Shown piece after piece: positions 36,668 through 46,765 of a stretch of DNA of 64,000 nt. The position numbers were made by a program, and so were the translations under genes. The notes below the pieces were generated by a model. That model did not search any database and had not been told where the DNA came from. It saw only the letters and a list, made by a program, of their open reading frames with translations. Origin of the DNA: Paramecium pentaurelia (Eukaryota > Ciliophora > Oligohymenophorea > Peniculida > Parameciidae); contig CAJJDO010000114.1 in NCBI GenBank assembly GCA_905183005.1, positions 150,560 to 214,559 of the forward strand, given 5' to 3'. The stretch's first letter is position 1; every line of letters begins with the position of its first letter.

Positions 36668-37296
36668 ATGAACAATTATGATTATCTTATGAAATTCATT
36701 ATTATCGCTGATACATGTAAATCCCAATCAATACTATATTAAAGGTGTTTGTAAAAGTTGTCTTCTTATTCAATTCATTGAATCTTAAATAAATTAGATT
36801 CATTGGTGCCATTCTTGTTTTTGATGTGACATAAAGATCCTCCTTTTAAGGTGTTACAAAATGGTATTAGGAGATTAAGGGTTATGCTTGTGATAAAATT
36901 CAAATAGCACTAGTTGCAAATAAAATAGATATAGATGGAAAGTACAAATATTCATCATAATATTGTAGACGTATAATAACAACTGATGAAGTGTAAAAAA
37001 TTGCTAAAGAAAATGATTTAGCATATTTTGAAACATCAGGAAAAACAGGATAAAATGTAGATACATTATTTGAAACTATGGCTTAAACTATATTGTAAAG
37101 GATTGAATCTGGTGAAATAGATACTTCTTTAGAAGTATAAAAATTATAAATCTATTAGATGTATGGAATCAAAGTAGGTCCTGGAATTGCAAATGTATAA
37201 AAATAATAGAAATCACAATAAGATTCACAAAATCTGAAACTTTAAACAGGGTATTAACCACCATTAAAAAATAAAAAATAGGAGGGATGCTGTTGA
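36668..37296 (+). pseudogene. Rab-family GTPase, degenerate (P-loop altered, switch regions missing)
   Basis: The C-terminal half is a good Rab: FIGAILVFDVTQRSSF, IALVANKIDIDG (NKxD G4 motif), LAYFETSGKTGQNVDTLF (SGK, where Rabs have SAK), and a tail ending KKQEGCC, a double-Cys prenylation signal. The N-terminus MNNYDYLMKFIIIADT matches Rab strand 1. With the likely 28-nt intron the P-loop reads ADTCVCKSCLL where GDTGVGKSCLL is expected. The sequence then jumps almost directly to strand 4, lacking switch I, WDTAGQE and switch II (roughly 50 residues), and the two parts are out of frame. A longer 41-nt intron would keep an open 195-residue frame, but would also remove the P-loop. It therefore looks like a pseudogene or a protein that cannot work as an ordinary GTPase. 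Confidence 0.6.
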
Positions 37297-37326
37297 TTCT
37301 TATGGATATATATTAAAATTAATATA

Positions 37327-38511
37327 ATGTAAACTGATTATTTTTCTTAAAGATCAGCTAAGCATAATAGTTAGAGTACTAAGAATCTTGATTAGTAATA
37401 TAGAGTAACAAAAACAAATGCAGCAGTTATATATTCAGTTCCTTGTATGAATTGTGAGAATTTGATACCTATAAATGAGATTGATTAACATACAATGAAA
37501 TGTTTAAGTGTTTCAAAGAGTGTGACAGCAGTACTAAAATCAAATAGGATTCTAGATGAGATAAATTTCAAGATTTCAAAGTTAAGAGATTCTATATAGC
37601 AATTAAATTCAAAAGAATAGAAATAAGAAAATAGTAAGTACTTAATAAGAGCAGATGAAATGTGTGAATAAATATAGACAATTTAAAACACAAATTAAAT
37701 TGAATTGAGAAAATTGTAAGATTTAAATTAAGAATTACGAACAATGACAGAATCTTATCGTGGTTCATTAGCTATAGCATTATATTTAGAAAGATTGCAT
37801 TCTTTAGGATTGTAAAAATAAACTTAATTAGAAAAGGAGATTCGTACTCCTAGAGTTGATATTAATAAGTTCAATAACAATTAAATGAATAGTAAATAAT
37901 AAAGCAATAACATAAATAATAAATAAATTAGTAATAATTATAACAGTCAATCATAATCATCTACTTATCTTTTTTAATAGTCTTCAGAATAAAGTAGAGG
38001 TTCTTAATTACCTTCAGAATAAAATAGAAACTCATAATTACCACCACCATCATCATAATTTTAAAATTCTCCATATGGAAGACCTACAATAATAACTAAA
38101 TTTTCTGGTAGTTAAGATAGAAATTAATTGTATGATATGAAAAGTGAGATATTAACTAAGATATCAACATCATAATTAGATGAAAGTGAGGCAAATTAAA
38201 ATGATAATGATTTTAATAACTCAAATCAATATAATTAGCAATAAAGAATATTCTATTCTAAATGTTTAGCATAAAAAACTAAATTACCTAATACTCATCC
38301 ATCTTAAAAAATACCTTTATGTATTTTACATAAGGAAATGATATAAAGAAAGATTCCAAATTCATTATGGGATAAATTCATCATAGATGCTTTAAATAAT
38401 CCACATCAATATTTGGATATGAACAAAGTATAGAATACTTAAGGTTTAAAGAATTAATTAAGATCTATGACTCAAGAACACTAATTTAAGTAAAGAATAC
38501 ATAACATTTGA
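37327..38511 (+). CDS. C2HC zinc-finger and coiled-coil protein
   Basis: Intronless, 394 residues. Near residue 40 is CMNCENLIPINEIDQHTMKC, a CX2CX11HX3C finger of the zf-C2HC/UBZ style. A coiled-coil region follows (ILDEINFKISKLRDSIQQL to IELRKLQDLNQELRTM), then a long Ser/Gln/Asn-rich disordered stretch with two near-identical short repeats (SEQSRGSQLP, SEQNRNSQLP). A basic C-terminal segment ends with KNQLRSMTQEHQFKQRIHNI. Start ATG at 37327, stop TGA at 38509-38511. Proteins with this finger often sit at centrioles or cilia in other eukaryotes; that is context, not evidence here. Confidence 0.7.
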
Positions 38512-38663
38512 AACTAAAGCTTAAGGATATATTATAAATACATTTTCATTTATATTTACTTAATTATTATACTAATAAATGATAGTTCTTTGATCTAAAA
38601 TCTAATTAATGAATATTTCTATATATAAGTATGTGTTAAATAACTTTTATAAATAATAAAATA

Positions 38664-40123
38664 ATGAGTATAATAAGAGAGAATAACAAGAATAGAGGTA
38701 AGGTCTATCGATGCTTTGCTATATTTAATTGTAATAGATAAGAATTCATTCACATTCAGAAAAGACGTTGTAATAAGTCTTATGAATCCTCTTATCAAGA
38801 TGTCAAAGATTAAGCTGAAACATGTTTCTAAACTAATTCTAAATAATTAAATTATAAAAATGCCTATTCAGAATGGTTTGGAATATTAGATTAACATTAA
38901 TGTAATTTAAATATAACATATTTCTAGAGTGTTATTTTTTATTTATGCTTTTTCCCTAAAGTAATATACAATTAGTGAATGATGCTTTAAATCAAATAAT
39001 TAAACTAGTATCTACTATACCTAATTATTATCATGTAAATCTCTTAAGATAAGTAGTTAACTTCTGAACAATTAGATTAACTGAAAAGAACAGAAATTAG
39101 AAAACTGATAGACATATTGGAAAGTTAATACATTGAAAATGAAGGAATTATGGGTAATCCATCAGAAGATGAATTAGCTGGTAGCAAAATTATAACATTT
39201 AATCCTATTAAGTATATCTAATCATAATTTATAGATCCAATCCTTAAAGTTCATTCAGATCAAATATACAATAATAACCATCTAAAAATGATACTGTAAT
39301 ATTCTATCCTTAATAATTAGAGAGATCTAGCTTAAACTAAAACTACAGATAGAGAATATGTAGAATTTGGAGTTTATAGAGGATTTGCAATATACAGTAT
39401 CAAATTGCAAAAAATCATATTTCAAATTCGTAGAGGTTCCAAATAATCATTTACATAAACAATTAATAATATTGAGAAACTTCTAAATTTAAAATCTAAA
39501 TAACCTGATTAAAATTAATTATTCATTGAAAAAATAAATTCTAGAGCAGAATGGCATGGAAAGTATAACAAATCTGATTGTATTTATTATTATTAGATTT
39601 AATAGAATGCTATTATTTAATTATGACATTTTAGAATGCTGATCAGGAGTAATGCAATAATACTTTAAAATTAGCTATAAGTAGATTTTCTAAAGATTAA
39701 AATTTTGTTTAATATTCATAATAAGAATTAAATGATAAATATCTTTGGGATATTAGTAATTTGTTGAAATCATCAGAAAGACATTATGAATATGATTAAG
39801 GTTCTTTAGGAGCACCAAGTGATGATGAGATCATACCTAAATTAGATATTCTTAAATAAAGTACTTTAGGATTAACTAAAAATTATTCAACTTTTTCAGC
39901 ATCTAAAATGGAATTAATTTAAATGTAAATATTACCAAGATCTCATTTAATATAATTAGGAGAAACTGATTTAGATTCTCCTATATAAACTAAAGAAACT
40001 ATTTTAACAAAACTTAATCATTTTGAACCAAAGGTGGATGATACAGAAGATATATTATAATATGGTGTTATCACATCTATTGTTATTTTATTAATTATTT
40101 CTATATATTTAATTTTAAAATGA
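38664..40123 (+). CDS. Tail-anchored protein with two related domains (possibly longin-like)
   Basis: Three introns (26 nt at 38902-38927, 22 nt near 39040 and 26 nt near 39580) leave exactly 462 codons; without the first the ORF would stop early. Two halves resemble each other. Half 1 has RGKVYRCFAIFNCNRQEFI, then QCYFLFMLFPQSNIQLVNDA and LTSEQLDQ. Half 2 has EFGVYRGFAIYSIKLQKIIF, then QCYYLIMTFQNADQEQ and YSQQELND. The last 20 residues, YGVITSIVILLIISIYLILK, are a C-terminal membrane anchor. The strand-helix order (VYxxFAI... QCYxLxM ... helix) is reminiscent of longin domains of SNAREs such as Sec22, but no SNARE motif is visible, so this is only a suggestion. Stop TGA at 40121-40123. Confidence 0.65.
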
Positions 40124-40165
40124 AAATTATATATATATATAATATATATATTATAATATTTTGTA

Positions 40166-41039
40166 ATGGAGACAACAGCTGCACTTACTACAAATACATT
40201 TAAAATAACAGGCAATATCAAACCATTAGATAAAGATATTGTCTAACTTTAATAAGATTATGAAATTATGAAAAAGAATAGAGAATAAGCTAAAGCAGAT
40301 TTATAAGCTAAATTTGATGAAGTTTATGAGTATTATATATATATTATAATTAAATAGTAAAATCACTTAAACAAAATAGATGTTTGTTAAATTGGCTGTA
40401 GAATTAAATGGAAAAATATAAACATTTCAAAAAACAAACAATACAAATATTTCAAGTTACAATTTAATATTATTTCAATAGATTTGGAAAATAAACACAA
40501 TGAATAACACACTACATTTAAGACATACACAAATGCCAAATTGACTACACTTGATTCTGATATTGTGAAATTAGATTAAGCAATAGAATAAGAAAAATTA
40601 GATAGAATAAGGACAGAAAAAGAAAATATAGAAAATATATAAAAATCTATAGATTGTATAGATATATCTATTAATAAATATAGAATTATTTAGTAATTTT
40701 GATTTGGAGAAGTAAACAAGAGTGGCAAATGAAAAAAAAATATTAAATACAATAAAGGATACTTCATAATCAATTGATTAAGCTATAAAAAATGAATCTA
40801 TAGAAAAGGAATAGAAACATTAAGAATTAATTAAAAATATTAATCATTCATTATAATCTGAGAATAGATATTCAGAAGGATTTAGAAATAATACTGTTAA
40901 AGAATTTCATTTATAAATTGATAATATTGAAGATGAAATAAATAATAGATTTGATTAATAAGATAAAGTAGTTGATGATTTAAGATCAGTTATTAGAACC
41001 ATTTAAAATACTCTTGGTATTCTAGGTAAAGATGTTTGA
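40166..41039 (+). CDS. SF-assemblin / beta-giardin-like filament protein
   Basis: Product of 263 residues after three introns (28, 26 and 28 nt; exact frame). Almost entirely alpha-helical coiled coil: MFVKLAVELNGKIQTF, then KLTTLDSDIVKLDQAIEQEK, continuing to IDQAIKNESIEKEQKHQEL. It ends with VVDDLRSVIRTIQNTLGIL followed by GKDV, which resembles the conserved SF-assemblin C-terminal block. SF-assemblins form 2-nm striated fibres at basal-body rootlets, and a ciliate has many such rootlets, so that role is inferred. One intron begins GTTA rather than GTA. Start ATG 40166, stop TGA 41037-41039. Confidence 0.78.
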
Positions 41040-41080
41040 TGTTTTATATTATAATAAATATAAAAATAATTAAAATATAA

Positions 41081-42271
41081 ATGTAAGTTAAAAAATGCAT
41101 GTTTTGCCAAAAATTATCAACTGATGGATCTTTTCAGTTAATTCTAAAAAGAGCATTATATTCCAAATACTCTCAGTCATAAAACTTTTTTTATGAAAAA
41201 GACATTAATGATATTTTGGATGAGAAGTAAGTAAAATCTACTATTCGAAACAAAGATAATGCTTAATTTGGAGATGAAAAAGAATATATGCGAAGGTAAT
41301 GAAAATAATAATATCATTACAAAAGATTTTATAGATATTTTGAAAGTGATGATAGAATTCCTTCATTATTGGAATATTATAAATACCATATCAATATTCC
41401 AAGAAACTTTCATTGTAAGATTATAAATAAGAGAATGGAAAAAGTTAGAGAAATCTAATATTGCAAAGTTAAAATTGAATTAGGTCTTTATGAAGAAGTA
41501 AAACAATAAACTCCTACAAAAGTCAAAGATTCATCTGATGATTGTTCTGTTACATAATTAAAGTATTTATTAAAAGATCTCAAACTTTAATCTACAGATA
41601 TATCTAGAATTAGTAATACAACTGTTCTAAAAGACTTAGTCCAATTAATAGGTGAACCAAAAAGTAAACCTAAACCATTTTAAATATTTAATTAAAACAA
41701 ACAAATTTAAACATAATTTAAACCATCCCAAGAAGCTTAAAGACTTATATATTAACATTGTTAAGGAACTTTAAAAAAAACAATTGAAAAATAATTAAAA
41801 TAAACAAAATAAATTAACTCTCCTCCTTTAACTTAACGTATTACAAAACCTATTCAAACATCTAGATAATCTTCAGCTCATAAATAATCATCTAAAATTG
41901 ATATACCAATTTAAACAATAAAAAAACCACCTTAATTAAAATAAAGATAAGCATCACTTGGAAATATAGAATTCACTAAATCTTGTTTAACTACAGCTCG
42001 AAATACACCTTAATAAAATGAATTATTAATTGAATTAGCTAAAAAAATGTTCTCAACTAAAATGACATTTAATAATAGTAATTAAAAGAAAAAAGCAATT
42101 CATTTGAATTAACAACAAAATTTTTTTGTAAAAGGTAGAACAAATTTAGCTAATAGTACTAAGAATTTTGAAGATTTAAAAAGTTCTATGAGGAGTTTAA
42201 GATCAAGACATCTTACTCCAAGTTAAATTTGTATTTCAAATCATGGAACTCCTAAAATAAAAAAGAAATGA
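41081..42271 (+). CDS. Unknown protein, N-terminal domain shared with 51960-53823
   Basis: Product of 386 residues after one 30-nt intron (near 41297-41326). Residues about 20-130 (YSQSQNFFYEKDINDIL, DEKEYMRRF then ESDDRIPSLLEYYKYHINI, PRNFHCKIINKRMEK) align clearly with the N-terminus of the 51960-53823 gene. The rest is Lys/Gln/Ser/Pro-rich and probably disordered (SPPLTQRITKPIQTSRQSS, KSSMRSLRSRHLTPSQ), ending TPKIKKK. No known family recognised. An early CMFCQ pair precedes the domain. It lies 41 bp after the SF-assemblin stop; its own stop is 56 bp from the convergent coiled-coil gene. Confidence 0.72.
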
Positions 42272-42327
42272 GTTAAAATGAATATATAATATTTATATCT
42301 TCTATTTATTTTTAGATTAATATATAA

Positions 42328-43835
42328 TCAATTTCTTTATGATGATTTTGGTTCTTCTGATTTTTAAGTTGAAATTTAGCTAATTAATTATATTTATATA
42401 TTTACTTTTTTGAAGGAATTTACATTAACATTGTTGTTCTATGTGGTAGTTTTAATTACAAATTATTTTATTTAGGCTAAATTTACATATAAATTATACT
42501 TTTTTTTGTTTTTAAATTAATTTAGTTTCTTCTTGAGTATTGTCTGATTATATGGGATCAGGTAACACTTATTTTTCATTTGATAATGATCTATTTCTAG
42601 AAGATAATTAACTGATAGTTAATCTTGAATGATTTACTATTTAATTATTAACTTATTATTATGAATTATTTATGACTTAATTACTAATAATAGATGTATT
42701 ATTTAAAAGTAATTAATTTTAAGAATTTTTAGTAAAATTCAAACTATTTGTTGATTTATTTACATCTTAAATAGTATTATCATTTTATTATAAAATATCA
42801 ACATCAGTATTTAATTTTAAATTAGCTGGAATAAAGATAGTTTCACAATCTAATTATCTTTCTTTTAATTATTATATATCTTTTTTTTAAATTTTGTTAA
42901 TTTATTCAGGATTCATAGAACTTTATTTCTTCATCATTAATTTAATATTATTTCTTACTGAATTTACATCATTTTATTATTATTAATTAATTTATAGAGA
43001 TTTTATATCATTCTAAATATAAATTATATTATTATTTACTTAAAGATGATTAATTTTTTCAAGTATATCAGTCTGTTATGATACAATATTTTATTATTTT
43101 TATTTATATATTTACATAAATATGCCTTCTTTTTGAGGTGACACAGATAATTATTAAATTGCCTTTGTTTATATTGATGATGCTGGATTTTTCTTATATA
43201 ATAATATATCAACCAAATACTACCTTAAGATTATTACATATTTTAATTTTCAAATTTAGAATGTTATCTAACTCTCATTTCTTCTAATTGTTTCTATACT
43301 AATTATTCAGCCTTAGCATCTTCTATTCTTTTTCTTTCTTATTCATATTTCTATTGGTTCTTTTTTTCCTCAATTTGTTTTAATAAATATTCCTTCAACC
43401 TATTTGAAACATAATTAAAAAAAGAATACTCTAATTTTTTTTATTCTTTCTCTACTATTTAATTTGGATCTTCATTCATCAATTAAAAATGTCCCTTTAT
43501 ATTATAAGCATTTTATAATCTCTCCACTGATCCATTTTATTCCATTGATATATTTTATTTGTATGATAAGGAACGATCCCTATCATTTTAGAATAAATTG
43601 CTTCTTCTTGGAAGGGAATAATTTGCTTATGCTCTATCAGAGTTATTATTCAAAGATAAATTTAATTGATCCTTTTGATGACTTGAAGGAAACATAGCTA
43701 ATTAAAATAAACTGCGTTTTAAGTTTTGCATAGAAGATTGATTTGAATTTAACATATCTAAAATTTTGATAATAATTTACTTTATGCAGCAGCGTAAAAC
43801 ATAGTTTTTTTAGGATTAGAACTTAATGTATTCAT
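42328..43835 (-). CDS. Coiled-coil protein, function unknown
   Basis: Begins MNTLSSNPKKTMFYAAA, followed by a 23-nt intron (gtaaattattatc...tttag). Then comes a polar segment (NMLNSNQSSMQNLKRSLF, DRDRSLSYKQNISMEQ) and a coiled coil (RLKEYLLKQIEEKKNQQKYE, QERKRIEDAKAEQLV). Downstream are VSPQKEGIFMQ, another helical stretch (LEKINHLQVNNN), low-complexity Asn/Gln sequence (LTISQLSSRNRSLSNEKQ), and the end KSEEPKSSQRN. At least one middle intron, near 43200-43250, is needed for frame and I could not fix its ends, so the internal structure is uncertain. Start ATG at 43833-43835, stop TGA at 42328-42330. Tandem with, and 47 bp downstream of, the next minus-strand coiled-coil gene. Confidence 0.6.
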
Positions 43836-43882
43836 AATAAATTAAAATATATATATATAAATATTTAGATGTAAAGTAAATA

Positions 43883-45147
43883 TCAATTAATTATCTTTTA
43901 TGTATTCTAAGGAGTAGCACTTCTTTTTTAAAGTGATTTTGAAAGTTATAATAAAAGTTAATTGGGAGGAATATTTTAACAGTTAGATTTTCCTTTATTA
44001 AAAATTTAATATATTTTATGAAGAATATTATCTTATTTTTAGAGTTAATATTTGTCTAATAATTCTTTGATATCTTTTAAAGTATTATCAAATTGTATTT
44101 GTTTGCATTTTAATTATTATTATAAATCGATAACTTAGAGTTCCTTTTTTTCATATTTAGTTTATAAGTTCTCAAGATCAATTAAAGATTATTCAAATAA
44201 TTCAGTAACTTTATTATATTCTTCTCCATCTACTTTTTCTGAATTAAAAATTCTTTCATATTCATCTATCATTTATAAATATTCTATTGTTTATTATTAT
44301 AATTTTTATTGTTATTATTTAGACTAATTTAAAGCTGATTAAAATTCTTCTTTCTGACTATTTATTTATTCATTTAATAATTTCAACTCTTCTATTTACT
44401 TTTTAAGTTCAACAATCTCTTAATTATTTTCTTTAATTTTTACTTATTATTCATTAATCTTCTGAGTCATTTTTTAAGTAATTTATGTATTTTCTTAAAT
44501 GACATTTAATATTTATTATAATTATTAATTGTAAATATATTCTTAATTTTAGAGCTCTTTTTATTAATCATTCTCTAATAAAAGATTATATATATTTGAA
44601 ATTTCTTAATGAGTAGAAATTTATTGAGTATAAGTTAGAATTTAATGTTCTGCAATTTGTAATTATAAAATACTGTTTTATTCTTAACATTTATCCCAAA
44701 TTTCAAATTCAAACAATATTTATTATATTCCTTATGTAATTGGTTCATCAATACATTTAGTATAAGAATCTATTAATAATTTAACATTTTCATTAATATT
44801 AAAAAGAAAATCCTTGAATTTTGCTTCTCTTTAGAGTGATAATTCTAATTCATTTTTATAGTTAAATTAAGTTAATGGAATTTTGTATTGTTCAGGATGA
44901 AATGTTATGATTTCTTGAGTCAATAACAATTTGAGTTTTTCAAATTATTATATTTGATCCCAATTTGAAATGGAAGCTTTAATTTAAGTTTTCTCTGTCT
45001 CACATTTCTAATATTGAATTAATAAGTTTTGAAACTAATTTATGTGTGATTTAATTTAGTTACATCTAATTTTAAACTTTCAATAATTTAAGCAGCCTTT
45101 TATAGCATCTACTCTTTTTCCTCTAATTAAGCCTCATAATAATCCAT
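43883..45147 (-). CDS. Coiled-coil protein, function unknown
   Basis: Product of 411 residues after one 29-nt intron (gtaactaaatt...aaattag near 45036-45064), exactly in frame. Coiled coil over nearly the whole length: MDYYEAQLEEKEQMLQKAAQ, CETEKTQIKAS, VELKKQIEELKLLNEQINSQ, QQQQKLQQQTIEYLQMIDEY. The middle contains a more globular-looking helix set (SYTKCIDEPITQGIQQILF). The C-terminal tail is basic and ends SATPQNTQKIIN. No catalytic motif. Start ATG 45145-45147, stop TGA 43883-43885. It is divergent from the CK1-like kinase, with 82 bp between starts. Confidence 0.75.
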
Positions 45148-45229
45148 TATTTTAATTTTAGTATTCAATTAATTAAATTTGAAATAAAGATAGTATTTTA
45201 ATGCAATTGATCTTTTAAAATAATTATTT

Positions 45230-46630
45230 ATGCTACTTTAAAACAAAATCTTCAACAATTAATTTGTTGTTCACAAAAAATTATCATCTGGGTCTTTTGG
45301 AATTGTTTATTAAGGACTCGATTAAATTAATAAACAGGAGGTAGCAATAAAGATTGAAAAAGAAGAAAATGAAGAGGTTAGATCACTAGATAGAGAAGTT
45401 TAAATATTCAAGAGATTAGGTACTCTTGAAGGAGTTCCATAATTAATATGGTTTGGAGAGGAAAATAATGATAAAATCTTGGTGATGTAGTTGTTAGGAA
45501 AAGATCTTTCGTACCATTTTAAGCAGTTGAAACGATTCACACTGAAGACTGCTTTATTGATAGGGATATAATTAATTGATGTGCTAGAGAAAATACATTA
45601 ATAAGGTGTTGTACATCGTGATCTTAAACCAGAAAATATTGTTTTAGGATCTGGAAAAGACAATGGTAAAATATATTTAATCGATTTCGGTATAAGTAAA
45701 ATCTATAAAGATGCCAATAACCATCATATGTATTTATTTAGTTTATTTTAGGCCCTTCCGTGAATAACGATCATTTCTGGGTACTACTCGTTATGCATCT
45801 ATAGCAGCTCATTTAGGCCATGAATTAAGTAGAAAGGATGATCTAGAATCAATGATGTACATCATACTCTATTTTATAAGAGGGTATTATTATTTTAATA
45901 TAAAGATAGTTGCCTTGGCAGAATTTGTAAAATGTTACAGATAAAGAAAGAACAAAAAAAGTAGGTGAAATGAAGATATTAATGTAGAATGAGATATTTA
46001 GAGATCAACCAAAAGAGTTTTAAAAGATATTTGAGTAATTTGTAACATAAATAAAGTTACATTCGTTAATTGTCCTTCAAGGCAGATCCAAATTACAAGA
46101 TGATTACTTTTGAATTGAAGAAAGCAGCAGATTCATTAAAACTTAATTTAGATGGATATTATGATTGGACTGAAGTAAGATCATCTACTCATTTTGATTC
46201 ATTAATTCCACATAATTCAGTTGAAATGAAAAAGTCAATTGAAAAATAACTATCAGGAATTTTATATTAATAAAAGTACTCTCTCATTGTAATTTTAGCT
46301 CCTGTAATTTATTGGCTCCTCCTTTATCAAGTAGAAATACATTTAATGGTAGAGAAGAAAATAAGAGACAAACTGTTGCATCACTATAAGGTTAATTATA
46401 TTTCAATATTTTAAGGAAGTTTATAATGTCTATCTCTCAATCCTTAATATTAGACTTCAAGAAAATGTTCAAATGATAACATAGATTATGAAACTGATTT
46501 AATTAGTTATCAGAAGAATGAATTTTATGATAATGATTAATCTCTATTCATTAAATATTCACATTTACATAGCAAAAAGTACATTATTCATTATATTTTT
46601 AGATTTCTTTTGTTATCAACTTTACATTGA
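45230..46630 (+). CDS. Casein kinase 1-like protein kinase
   Basis: Product of 428 residues after five introns (22, 22, 22, 23 and 25 nt; exact frame). Kinase domain from about residue 10: LSSGSFGIVYQG glycine loop, EVAIKIEKEE (catalytic Lys), HRDLKPENIV, LIDFGISKIY (DFG). The CK1 signature is FLGTTRYASIAAHLGHELSR, then KDDLESMMYIILYFIRGQL and PWQ. The residues after PKEF, EFQKIFDYIRQLSFKADPNY, match CK1 helix H only when a 22-nt intron (about 46036-46057) is removed. The ~140-residue C-terminal tail is polar (LLAPPLSSRNTFNGREE). All catalytic residues are intact, so an active Ser/Thr kinase is expected. CK1 homologues act in cilia, vesicle traffic and signalling. Stop TGA 46628-46630. Confidence 0.9.
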
Positions 46631-46765
46631 AGCATTTTATATATTCTTATTCCTATTGGATAATCAAATAATATATATATATTTTAATTAAATAATTAAT
46701 AGAGATCTCCATTTTTCTTTTCAAAAATATTAATAATTTTATTTCATTAAATATTTAATATTATT

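Noticed and set aside
38664..38978. Separate small 104-codon gene before the tail-anchored protein
   Set aside because: Removing a 26-nt intron at 38902-38927 joins it in frame to the following gene, and the joined protein shows an internal duplication.
43464..43697. Plus-strand open frame of 77 codons
   Set aside because: Antisense to the coiled-coil gene 42328-43835, whose glutamine codons (TAA) do not create stops on the opposite strand.
46030..46060. Apparent frameshift in the CK1-like kinase after PKEFQKIF
   Set aside because: A 22-nt GTAATT...AAAG intron restores frame and the CK1 helix (EFQKIFDYIRQLSF); total coding length then becomes an exact multiple of three.
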